Assembly (NCBI GenBank): GCA_964534745.1
Contig: CAZHQW010000004.1
Span: 27,100-91,099, forward strand
Origin: G020354785 sp964534745
GTDB lineage: Bacteria > Bacteroidota > Bacteroidia > Bacteroidales > UBA10428
Length of the DNA stretch: 64,000 nt
Direction: 5' to 3'
Of the stretch, positions 35,014 to 43,090 are shown in pieces. Each line of letters starts with the position of its first letter. The first letter of the stretch is position 1. Both the position numbers and the translations under genes were made by a program. The notes under the pieces were generated by a model. It ran no database searches, was not told where the DNA came from, and saw only the letters and a program-made list of their open reading frames with translations.

Positions 35014-36360
35014 TTATCCGGGCATCCTGTTCCTCGTGGCTGACATGTTACCCATCATACGCATAAGGTTCTTTCCTCCTGACATCATTTTCATCATTTT
35101 ACGCGTATCATCAAACTGCTTAATAAGCCTGTTTACATCCTGGACACTGACACCACTGCCGGCCGATATTCTCTTTCTCCTTGAACCATTTAAAATCGAG
35201 GGGTCTTCACGCTCCTGCGGTGTCATGGAATATATTATTGCTTCAATACTTTTAAATGCATCATCATCTATATCAAGGTCTTTAATAGCCTTTCCCACTC
35301 CCGGGATCATGCCGGCAAGATCTTTCACATTACCCATTTTCTTTATCTGCTGTATTTGCTGTACAAAGTCGTTAAGATTAAACTGATTCCTGGCAATTTT
35401 TTTCTTAAGCTTTCGTGCCTGGTCAACATCGAATTGTTCCTGGGCCTTTTCGACCAGTGATACTATATCGCCCATGCCAAGTATCCTGTCTGCCATTCTT
35501 TGCGGGTGGAATAATTCTATTGCGTCAAGCTTCTCTCCCGCACTTATGAACTTAATAGGTTTATTTACCACTTCTCTAATCGACAAGGCAGCCCCCCCTC
35601 TTGTATCGCCGTCGAGCTTGGTAAGCACTACACCTTCAAAATCAAGCCGGTCATTAAATTCCTTTGCTGTATTCACTGCATCCTGTCCGGTCATGGAGTC
35701 AACTACAAAAAGTGTTTCGCCGGGAGTTACTGCTTTTTTAATTGACTCTATTTCATTCATCATCTCCTCATCAATGGCCAGGCGTCCTGCAGTATCTATA
35801 ATTACCGTATCATGGCCCGTCCTTTTGGCTTCCTTTATTGCGGACTTTGCAATCTTCACAGGATCCTTGTTACCTTCTTCAGTGTAAACAGGAATATCTA
35901 TCTGCTCACCCAGCACTTTAAGCTGCTCAATAGCTGCGGGCCTGTATATGTCACCGGCAACAAGCAACGGTGTTTTACCCCGCTTATTTTTAAGCTGGTT
36001 TGCCAGCTTACCCGCAAATGTTGTTTTTCCCGATCCCTGCAGTCCTGCTATTAATATTACGGCCGGATTACCTTTGATATTAATATCTTCATTTGCCCCT
36101 CCCATGAGCCTGGCAAGCTCATCATGGACAATCTTAACCATCATCTGTCCGGGCTTTACGGCAGTCATGATTTTTTGTCCTATTGCATCTTCCTTAACCC
36201 TGTCCGTGAAGTTCTTTGCTATTTTATAGTTGACATCAGCATCAAGCAGAGCACGGCGCACCTCCTTGAGCGTCTCTGCAACGTTTATTTCGGTAATCCT
36301 GCCCTGCCCCTTCAGAATCCTGAATGAGTTCTCCAGCCTTTCTGTTAAATTATCAAACAT
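35014..36360 (-). CDS. ffh: Signal recognition particle protein Ffh
   Basis: A 448-residue SRP54-type GTPase that binds signal peptides of membrane proteins on ribosomes. It has an N domain (about 1-90), a G domain with G1 GLQGSGKTTFAGKLA, DTAGR and TKLDGDTRGG, and a methionine-rich M domain (about 300-448) ending in MMKMMSGGKNLMRMMGNM. I take ATG 36360 as start: the longer frame from 36438 would add 26 non-homologous residues and overlap argS. An exact -7 box (36388-36395, minus) lies just before it. The 4.5S RNA gene was not seen in the window. Confidence 0.97.
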   Translation of the reverse strand: MFDNLTERLENSFRILKGQGRITEINVAETLKEVRRALLDADVNYKIAKNFTDRVKEDAIGQKIMTAVKPGQMMVKIVHDELARLMGGANEDINIKGNPAVILIAGLQGSGKTTFAGKLANQLKNKRGKTPLLVAGDIYRPAAIEQLKVLGEQIDIPVYTEEGNKDPVKIAKSAIKEAKRTGHDTVIIDTAGRLAIDEEMMNEIESIKKAVTPGETLFVVDSMTGQDAVNTAKEFNDRLDFEGVVLTKLDGDTRGGAALSIREVVNKPIKFISAGEKLDAIELFHPQRMADRILGMGDIVSLVEKAQEQFDVDQARKLKKKIARNQFNLNDFVQQIQQIKKMGNVKDLAGMIPGVGKAIKDLDIDDDAFKSIEAIIYSMTPQEREDPSILNGSRRKRISAGSGVSVQDVNRLIKQFDDTRKMMKMMSGGKNLMRMMGNMSATRNRMPG

Positions 36361-36387
36361 GACGGTTAGTTTAAAAATGCGAAAGTA

Positions 36388-36395
36388 CAAAAATA
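36388..36395 (-). promoter_or_regulatory. -7 box of ffh
   Basis: On the minus strand this reads TATTTTTG, an exact TAnnTTTG, with 27 bp to the ffh ATG. It lies between the argS stop and ffh, so ffh can be transcribed apart from argS. Confidence 0.5.
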
Positions 36396-36415
36396 AGTAA
36401 AAACATACTAAATCG

Positions 36416-38206
36416 TTACATCCTCTCCGGCAGCTCAATTCCCAGGAGTCCGAATGCCGACTCTATAACTTTGGCAGCTACATATGACAGAAGCAGCCTG
36501 AAATCACGCACATCCTCATTTTCGGCCCTAAGGATAGAGAAATCATGGTAAAACTGGTTATATTCCTTTACCAGTTCATAAGTAAAATTGGCAATTATTG
36601 CAGGGTTGTAAGTCTCACCCGCATCTATGACAATACCGGGAAAATCGTAAATATACTTTAATATGGCTTTCTCCTTGTCTTTAATTCCGGTTGACGTATT
36701 AATGCTTTGGGGAACACTAATGCGGCTTTCTGCAGCTTTCCTCAATACCGATTTAATCCTGGCATATGTATATTGTATAAAGGGACCGGTATTCCCGTTA
36801 AAATCAATGGATTCTGCAGGGTCAAAGGTCATATTCTTAACAGGGTCCACTTTAAGTATAAAGTATTTCAATGCCCCCAGTCCGATTACTCTGAATACGT
36901 TTCCTTTCTCCTCACTTGTCAGTCCCTCCAGTTTGCCCAGTTCTTTTGACATATGACGTGCAATATTAATCATCTCATCAATAAGATCATCAGCATCGAC
37001 AACAGTACCTTCACGGGATTTCATTTTCCCTTCGGGCAGCTCAACCATCCCATAGGACAGATGGTAAAGATCCCGGGCCCAGGGGAATCCAAGCTTGTCA
37101 AGAATAAGGGAAAGCACCTGGAAATGATAGTTCTGTTCATTGCCAACAACATAAATATGATTATCAAACTTATAGTCATGCTGCCTCATCTGTGCTGTTC
37201 CAATATCCTGCGTGATGTAAACGGATGTGCCGTCGGAGCGCAGAAGAATCTTTTCATCAAGTCCGTCCCCCGATAAATCAACCCAAACCGAGCCGTCATC
37301 CTTCTTGAAGAAGACACCTTTCTTCAGTCCCCCCATGACAGTATCCCTTCCTACAAGATATGTCTCCGACTCATAGTATATCCTGTCAAAATCCACTCCA
37401 AGCCTTTTATATGTCGTATTGAATCCGTCATAAACCCACCCGTTCATTTTTGTCCATAATTCAATGACCGCGGGGTCTTTTGATTCCCACTTCCTTAACA
37501 TTTCCTGTGCCTCGAGTATCAGGGGAGCATTCTTTTCAGCATAATCCTGTGAATGGCCGCTGTCTTTTAACTCTTTTACCTGCTTTTTATATTCGATATC
37601 AAACCTGACATAATAATCGCCCACCAGGTGATCTCCTTTTTTCCCTGATGTTTCGGGTTTCTCTCCCCTGCCCCATTTCTGCCATGCAAGCATTGATTTG
37701 CAGATGTGTATGCCCCTGTCATTAACAAGGTTTGTCTTTATCACTTTCAGTCCGTTTGCCTTAAGTATATTTGCTATCGAATAACCTATGAGGTTATTCC
37801 GTATATGCCCCAGGTGCAACGGTTTGTTTGTGTTAGGTGACGAATACTCTATAATATATGTTTTAGGGCTTCTCTCTTTCCTGAATCCGTAATTTTCCTG
37901 TGTATTGCAGTAGTTAAGATAATGAAGATAGAAGCTGTCACTTATGGTCAGGTTCAGGAATCCTTTAATAACATTATATTTTTCAATTTCTGAAAGCTGC
38001 GACAGTAAAAACTCACCCAGCTCCTTTCCTGTGGTCTCGGGGGTCTTTTTTGATATTTTCTGCAACGGAAAAACTACAAGGGTAATGTCCCCTTCAAACT
38101 CCCTCCTTGTGTTCTGCAGCTGTATAAGTTCCGCACCGGCTTTCTGTCCGTATAAAGACCTTATACCCTTAACTATGGTTTCTGTGATAATACCGTGAAT
38201 ATTCAT
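36416..38206 (-). CDS. argS: Arginyl-tRNA synthetase
   Basis: A 596-residue class Ia aminoacyl-tRNA synthetase that charges tRNA-Arg. It has an N-terminal ArgRS additional domain (about 1-95), the HIGH-type motif in NTNKPLHLGHIRNNLIG, the family motif KMKSREG in place of KMSKS, and the helical DALR anticodon-binding domain at the C-terminus ending LGIELPERM. The length is typical. A probable promoter lies 32 bp upstream. Its 3' end comes 55 bp before ffh. Confidence 0.97.
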   Translation of the reverse strand: MNIHGIITETIVKGIRSLYGQKAGAELIQLQNTRREFEGDITLVVFPLQKISKKTPETTGKELGEFLLSQLSEIEKYNVIKGFLNLTISDSFYLHYLNYCNTQENYGFRKERSPKTYIIEYSSPNTNKPLHLGHIRNNLIGYSIANILKANGLKVIKTNLVNDRGIHICKSMLAWQKWGRGEKPETSGKKGDHLVGDYYVRFDIEYKKQVKELKDSGHSQDYAEKNAPLILEAQEMLRKWESKDPAVIELWTKMNGWVYDGFNTTYKRLGVDFDRIYYESETYLVGRDTVMGGLKKGVFFKKDDGSVWVDLSGDGLDEKILLRSDGTSVYITQDIGTAQMRQHDYKFDNHIYVVGNEQNYHFQVLSLILDKLGFPWARDLYHLSYGMVELPEGKMKSREGTVVDADDLIDEMINIARHMSKELGKLEGLTSEEKGNVFRVIGLGALKYFILKVDPVKNMTFDPAESIDFNGNTGPFIQYTYARIKSVLRKAAESRISVPQSINTSTGIKDKEKAILKYIYDFPGIVIDAGETYNPAIIANFTYELVKEYNQFYHDFSILRAENEDVRDFRLLLSYVAAKVIESAFGLLGIELPERM

Positions 38207-38237
38207 TTTATGGTTTTCTAATGCAATTAAGCCGAGA

Positions 38238-38245
38238 CAAAAATA
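38238..38245 (-). promoter_or_regulatory. -7 box of argS
   Basis: The minus strand reads TATTTTTG, an exact TAnnTTTG, 31 bp before the argS ATG. No good -33 element is seen at the correct distance. Confidence 0.5.
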
Positions 38246-38302
38246 ATATTTGCAAAATGAAATCTAAAAGAAAAATGATAATCTATTTAATTTATGGAAA
38301 GA

Positions 38303-39196
38303 CTAGTTGATAGAACACAAATAGCCAAGTTTGTAAAAATCAAAGAATAGCAGGCGGGGTTTATTATTCACAAGGTACCTGTACAGTTTCTTTTCGGACT
38401 TTCTGAAGATGAATCTTAAAAACCTGTCAATACCAAGCCTCTGAAGCAGCTTAAACCAGTGAAGCAGTGTTATATCCCTTATGAACACTTTCTCATAGCC
38501 ATTCTGTGCCATGATCTGTTTCAGGTTCTCCACCCCCTCTTTTGTTTTCCTTATAAACTCTTTATTTGTTTCAAGTCCCATATGGATAAGGGGATTATCG
38601 ATATGACTGATAATTATATTATTTTTCTTCAGTTCATAGCCAAAAAGCGTATCCTCATGGCCATAGCTGGTAATTGTCTCGTCAAATCTTATCCTGTTGA
38701 ATATTGTCCTGGAGATAAGGAAGTTATTGGTCATAAAAGACTTGTTGGGCTCCGCATTTCTTTCTTCAGCTGAAAACTGCTCACGCTTTATCCCGTGCAA
38801 CCAGCGTAAATAGTAACTGTTGTTGGCAGGTATTTCAGGTACATATGACCTGCCACCGCAAATGACAACATCGTTCCTGCAATATCCAAGGTATTTGCTG
38901 ATATAATCATTGTTCTTCACCTTTGAATCACAATCCACAAAAAGCAGGTACCGGTACCTGGAGATTTCGGCAAGCTTATTCCTGATCCTCGACCGGCCAA
39001 GGTTTATCTTTTCTTCAAGATACCTGACATGCTTTAATTTTGCAACCTGCCTGTTAATTTTTTTATACTTCTCCCGGGAAGCATCATCAATGACTATGAT
39101 TTCAAAATCGATTTTTGCCTGCTGTGCCTGAGAATCCAGGCTCTTTACCAGTTCAAGAACATTAAAATTGTATACCGGGATTAGTATTGAAAGCAT
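38303..39196 (-). CDS. Family 2 glycosyltransferase
   Basis: A 297-residue GT-A fold enzyme that transfers a sugar from a nucleotide donor. The N-terminus MLSILIPVYNFNVLELV and the acidic motifs IVIDDAS, FVDCDSKV (DxD type) and GHEDTLFGYEL are typical of GT2. After residue 200 the chain is basic and ends without membrane spans, so it is probably peripheral to the membrane. No other polysaccharide gene is directly beside it, and acceptor and sugar cannot be predicted. The leader of about 80 nt carries a -7 box. Confidence 0.88.
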   Translation of the reverse strand: MLSILIPVYNFNVLELVKSLDSQAQQAKIDFEIIVIDDASREKYKKINRQVAKLKHVRYLEEKINLGRSRIRNKLAEISRYRYLLFVDCDSKVKNNDYISKYLGYCRNDVVICGGRSYVPEIPANNSYYLRWLHGIKREQFSAEERNAEPNKSFMTNNFLISRTIFNRIRFDETITSYGHEDTLFGYELKKNNIIISHIDNPLIHMGLETNKEFIRKTKEGVENLKQIMAQNGYEKVFIRDITLLHWFKLLQRLGIDRFLRFIFRKSEKKLYRYLVNNKPRLLFFDFYKLGYLCSIN

Positions 39197-39277
39197 TTGT
39201 TAAAAAGTGGGTTTGCGATTAGTCAAATGTGTTTAACGATAGAAAGTGAAATTTATTGCATAATATGTTGTGAAAAG

Positions 39278-39285
39278 CAAAAATA
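39278..39285 (-). promoter_or_regulatory. -7 box upstream of the GT2 gene
   Basis: The minus strand reads TATTTTTG, an exact TAnnTTTG, about 82 bp before the GT2 ATG at 39196. The rest of the 156-bp gap holds no other recognisable element. Confidence 0.4.
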
Positions 39286-39352
39286 TTTAGATTCCTAAAC
39301 ATAATTACTTCTGATTAATAATATGTAAGGGATAATTACGGATTAATAAATA

Positions 39353-39565
39353 CTATTTTTGCGGACCGTCATCTTTTACCAGTACTGTAAATATAAACAG
39401 GACAACTGCCGAGGCTGCAAAGATTATCAGCAAAGAGGACATTATCTTGCGGATAACATCTTCAAATTCAATGAATCCCCATACTCCCAGTATAGCTATA
39501 ACAGTGAAAAAAAGAACCAGTCCTATCAGGATATAGGAGACTATTTTTTTTACAGACTTATCCAT
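39353..39565 (-). CDS. Small membrane protein, two predicted spans
   Basis: A 70-residue protein with two hydrophobic segments (about residues 9-30 and 42-63), a short polar turn and a charged C-terminus (KDDGPQK). I recognise no family. It starts 21 bp after the ABC ATPase gene on the same strand and is probably the last gene of the import operon. It might be an accessory membrane subunit, but nothing in the sequence shows a direct role. Confidence 0.65.
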   Translation of the reverse strand: MDKSVKKIVSYILIGLVLFFTVIAILGVWGFIEFEDVIRKIMSSLLIIFAASAVVLFIFTVLVKDDGPQK

Positions 39566-39586
39566 AACATTTAAATTAGATTAGCA

Positions 39587-40606
39587 TTAACTGTTAATAT
39601 TTCTAAGGTGCAAAGATAAATTATATATTGAATTACATTTAATTTCAATTCCCTTTTTCATTACAATCCATTCTGCCGTTTTATTTTTATCATTTATAAG
39701 CACACTGGTACCTTCATCAGGCTCATCACAAATTTCGTAGCCTAATCTTTCCAGGGCCCTCTGTGTCCAGTATTTTAAGGGCCCTTCTCCTTTCAGGGTG
39801 ATTTTTCCGACTTTTCTTCGTGCTAACCTGAAATCGCCGCTTTCGAAGTTAAAGCTAATTCTGGAATCTTTAAAAAGGCTGTAAATATCCTTATTTATTA
39901 TTAAATCCTCGGGTGCTCCCTCGGTAATTTTGTTATTATGCATAAGCCATATCTTGTCAGTCTCCTGCAAGGTTATATTCAGGTCGTGTGATGAGAATAT
40001 TATTGTCTTTCCTTTATTAGCGGTCAGTTCATTAAGCAACCTGATAATCTCATACTTACCCGGCAGGTCGAGAAAAGCTGTGGGTTCGTCAAGTATTATA
40101 ATTTCAGTATCCTGGGCCAGGGCCCTGGCTATCATTGCGCGCTGCCTCTCCCCGTCACTCACCTCGTTAATCGGTTTGCATTTCAGATCATCTATTCCTG
40201 CCAGATGAACAGCCTCATTGACAATCGTGTAATCATCATCTCCCAGTTTCCCTGTCCATCCCGTATAGGGATATCTGCCCATTGATACGAGATGAAAGAC
40301 ACTCATGTTGCTTACATGTATTGTCTCAGTTGAAACAAAACTTATAAGCCTGGCAAATGCATTCCTTTTATAATGCATAATGTCCGAGCCCTTAACATGT
40401 ATCTTACCACCCAGCGGTTTCTGGAGCCTGCCGATGGTTCTCAGAAGAGTACTCTTGCCCACACCGTTTTTGCCGATGACGGCAATGCTCTCCCCTTTTC
40501 CTGCCCTGAGGCTTATACCTGAAAAAACCGGTTTACCTGCCGCTCCGGGTTCTCCGTAACCCACGCTGAGACCTTCAATAACCAATATATTATTGTTGAT
40601 ATCCAT
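39587..40606 (-). CDS. ABC transporter ATP-binding protein, iron-chelate/cobalamin type
   Basis: A 339-residue ATPase of the FecE/BtuD family that powers import of metal chelates or cobalamin. Walker A GKNGVGKSTLL, the Q-loop region, the signature VSDGERQRAMIARALAQ, Walker B IIILDEPT and the switch His in FSSHDLN are all intact. After the usual 250-residue domain comes an extra C-terminal segment of about 80 residues (from around 258, DFRLARRKVGKITLKGEG onward) of unknown role. The stop of the permease and this start share the sequence TAATG. Confidence 0.93.
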   Translation of the reverse strand: MDINNNILVIEGLSVGYGEPGAAGKPVFSGISLRAGKGESIAVIGKNGVGKSTLLRTIGRLQKPLGGKIHVKGSDIMHYKRNAFARLISFVSTETIHVSNMSVFHLVSMGRYPYTGWTGKLGDDDYTIVNEAVHLAGIDDLKCKPINEVSDGERQRAMIARALAQDTEIIILDEPTAFLDLPGKYEIIRLLNELTANKGKTIIFSSHDLNITLQETDKIWLMHNNKITEGAPEDLIINKDIYSLFKDSRISFNFESGDFRLARRKVGKITLKGEGPLKYWTQRALERLGYEICDEPDEGTSVLINDKNKTAEWIVMKKGIEIKCNSIYNLSLHLRNINS

Positions 40607-41679
40607 TACTGGCTGATGCTTGTTATTTTCTTATTCTGAAGGATTATCCATATTACTACGGGAATACCGAGCAGGGCTGTAACTGAGTTTACGGGCAGCA
40701 TGGCATCAAAGCCCGGCAGGATAGAAACTATATCGCTTACCAGAAGCATTATTGCGCCTGTTATCATGGACCCGGGTATTAGCCAGTAATGGTTGGCGCA
40801 TTTCATCAATATTCTTACAATATGTGGTACGGCTATCCCGACAAAGCCTATGGGTCCGCAAAATGCCGTAATGCTTCCGGCCAGTATGCTTGTTGATATA
40901 AAAAGCATAATCCGTGCAAATTTTATATTCACTCCCAGGCTCCTTGCGTATGTCTCTCCCAATAAAAGGGCATTGAGTATCTTTGAAAAGATAAATGAAA
41001 AAAAAAGTCCGGTTATTATGCAGGGGATAAGTATATTCAGCTGCTGTGCGGACAGGTTGCCCAGGCTCCCCATGGACCACACAACAAAAGCCTTAAGCAT
41101 CGACTGATGGCTGAAATACTGAATTATGCTGACTATTGCCGATGTTGCACTTCCGAACAGGATACCGAGGATAAGGATTGTCATAATATCCTGCACTCTT
41201 GCTGACACCGCCAGTATAAGGAAGAGCACCAGTCCGGCTCCCATACATGCTGCAATTATCTGCGCCCAGTTGCCAAAATAATTTACTGACTGGCTTGTAA
41301 GATATGAAGAAAAACCCATCACCAGGAGGGCAACGCCAAGGCTGGCTCCCGCGCTTATCCCGAGAACGTATGGCCCTGCAAGCGGATTACGAAAAATGGT
41401 CTGCATCTGCAGTCCGGCTACTGACAGTGCCGCACCGGCCATCACTGCAGTCACTGCTTTGGGTATCCTGAAGTCAAAAAATATTGTTGCCCATATCTGG
41501 TTTTCACTATTGCCTGTTAGCAGCATACTGAAAATATCCCTAACCGGTATTTTAACCGGACCGGCACAAAGATCCGCAACAAACAGAATTATCAGAAGGC
41601 CTGTAAGAATAACCAGGATTAATACTATTCTGTTATTGATCCTTTTATCCAATTTAGTCTTTGCCTCCCAGCTTATCAA
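40606..41679 (-). CDS. FecCD-family ABC permease
   Basis: A 357-residue membrane protein with about ten spans, of the BtuC/FecCD family importing iron chelates, heme or cobalamin. Typical motifs: RIPKAVTAVMAGAALSVAGLQMQTIFRNPLAGPYVLG and later GFVGIAVPHIVRIL, each shortened here by description only. The start at 41679 lies inside the preceding 92-aa gene by 26 bp. Together with the binding protein and ATPase it forms a full importer. Confidence 0.94.
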   Translation of the reverse strand: MISWEAKTKLDKRINNRIVLILVILTGLLIILFVADLCAGPVKIPVRDIFSMLLTGNSENQIWATIFFDFRIPKAVTAVMAGAALSVAGLQMQTIFRNPLAGPYVLGISAGASLGVALLVMGFSSYLTSQSVNYFGNWAQIIAACMGAGLVLFLILAVSARVQDIMTILILGILFGSATSAIVSIIQYFSHQSMLKAFVVWSMGSLGNLSAQQLNILIPCIITGLFFSFIFSKILNALLLGETYARSLGVNIKFARIMLFISTSILAGSITAFCGPIGFVGIAVPHIVRILMKCANHYWLIPGSMITGAIMLLVSDIVSILPGFDAMLPVNSVTALLGIPVVIWIILQNKKITSISQ

Positions 41680-41932
41680 GGACAGGTATTAGCTTTTCGT
41701 TGATTTCCTTTATAATATCCCTGTAATATTTTTTAGGATTAACATCCTTTTTACTCCTTATGTGGTTAATTTTATTAATGATATCACTGCTCTTATTTAT
41801 GATATCCCTGAGTACCGAATTCACCTTTTCAGGCTTAATATCAGGATGAAAATGCTGGTATGTGAGGCATTCATTTACCAGATCCTGAGTTATCTGCTTG
41901 ACCTCTTTTTTGAGTCTTTTTATATTTGCCAT
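41654..41932 (-). CDS. 92-aa helical hypothetical protein in the ABC operon
   Basis: A small, charged, almost wholly alpha-helical protein (MANIKRLKKEVKQITQDLV at the start; many Lys, Asp, Ile). It has no signal peptide, membrane span or metal motif. It lies between the binding-protein gene (12-bp gap) and the permease gene (26-bp overlap), all on one strand, so it is translated with the importer. I do not recognise the family. Possible roles are assembly or regulation of the importer, but this is inferred from position alone. Confidence 0.75.
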   Translation of the reverse strand: MANIKRLKKEVKQITQDLVNECLTYQHFHPDIKPEKVNSVLRDIINKSSDIINKINHIRSKKDVNPKKYYRDIIKEINEKLIPVLDKLGGKD

Positions 41933-41944
41933 TTTCAGTGTTAT

Positions 41945-43090
41945 TTAGTTCATTTGCCGGTAATATTTCAGTTTATGATCAGGTAATATTTCAGGATGCA
42001 AAATACGAATAATATCTGAAAGGATAATGTCAGGTTCAACAACACCCTTCTCAAAATAGTCATTTGCCCCGAAGCTGTTCATTATATTATTATTATTAAA
42101 CACTTTGCCGTTACTTATCGGGGGCAGCTCCCTGAAGCGGGCATCGGCTTTTATGATATCACTTATGCTGTTGACTTCTCCGGTGTTTAACCAGAAGTCA
42201 GCCGTAAATGCCTTTTCAAATACCGACTCGAGGCCCAGGGGCTGGCTGTCCCTGTAATCCAGTTCACTCCACAGATAATCGCCCCCGGCGTCCTTTATAA
42301 TCCGTGCAGTATAACTCCTGCTTCCTGAAATATACCATGTTCCATGCCAGGGAAGCCCCAGCAACACTTTTGGCCTCCCGGGAACATTTGCAGCCAGTGA
42401 CACAAGCCTGTTATAATTTTGAGATACTGAATCAAACCTGCTTATTGCTTTTTGCTCAGCATTATAAAATGCGGCAATGAATTTAACCCACTCCATTTTT
42501 GCAAGCGGTGTTTCTTCAAGGTATTCTCCAACCATCACAGTTTTTATATTCAGTTCCTTAAGTTTATTTATATATGATGCAACGGCTCCTGTCACACCAT
42601 ATAAAAAAACTATGTCGGGATTCAGCTCAACTATAAGCTCATAGTTCAGGCTTTCATCAAATCCGATATCTTTGATTTGTCCCGATTCGATATGCCTGTT
42701 AATATATTCATCATTAATATAATTCTTACCTGAAATGCCGACTACAGACTCTTCCTGTCCGAGGAAGCCGATAAAACCGATATGGGTAGTTGACAGGCAT
42801 ATCACACGTTTAACAGGGATCTCAATTAATTCATATCCTGCAGGGCAACCGGTATCGCCACTCATTGTAAGTGCATATTTAAACTCGATATTATCAGCCT
42901 GTTGCCAGGGATCTCTCACTGTCAGCAGCGTGTACCCTCCGTAGTATTTAATATCAAATCCGGTAGCATAGCTGACAGGTACTTTTTTAATATCCGGGGA
43001 AGCAATATTGTTGTATCGGTCGGGGGCAGTTTTGTTTTTGCATCCGGAGATTACAAGGAGAAGGAGGATCAGATAGACATTCCTGCACAT
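41945..43090 (-). CDS. ABC transporter substrate-binding lipoprotein
   Basis: A 381-residue lipoprotein: signal sequence with lipobox VISGC (Cys16). The mature part has an N-terminal segment before the usual two-lobe metal-chelate-binding fold (about 100-375), with PVKRVICLSTTHIGFIGFLG and LNPDIVFLYG as the family-like strand-turn motifs and the long connecting helix typical of FecB/BtuF proteins. The likely ligand is a siderophore, heme or cobalamin; specificity cannot be told. The stop of the TPR gene and this ATG share the sequence TAATG, so translation is coupled to that gene. Confidence 0.88.
   Translation of the reverse strand: MCRNVYLILLLLVISGCKNKTAPDRYNNIASPDIKKVPVSYATGFDIKYYGGYTLLTVRDPWQQADNIEFKYALTMSGDTGCPAGYELIEIPVKRVICLSTTHIGFIGFLGQEESVVGISGKNYINDEYINRHIESGQIKDIGFDESLNYELIVELNPDIVFLYGVTGAVASYINKLKELNIKTVMVGEYLEETPLAKMEWVKFIAAFYNAEQKAISRFDSVSQNYNRLVSLAANVPGRPKVLLGLPWHGTWYISGSRSYTARIIKDAGGDYLWSELDYRDSQPLGLESVFEKAFTADFWLNTGEVNSISDIIKADARFRELPPISNGKVFNNNNIMNSFGANDYFEKGVVEPDIILSDIIRILHPEILPDHKLKYYRQMN

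Noticed and set aside
36361..36438. N-terminal extension of ffh into argS
   Set aside because: It overlaps the argS end, contains a promoter box, and Ffh proteins start at MFDNLTERLE-like sequence.
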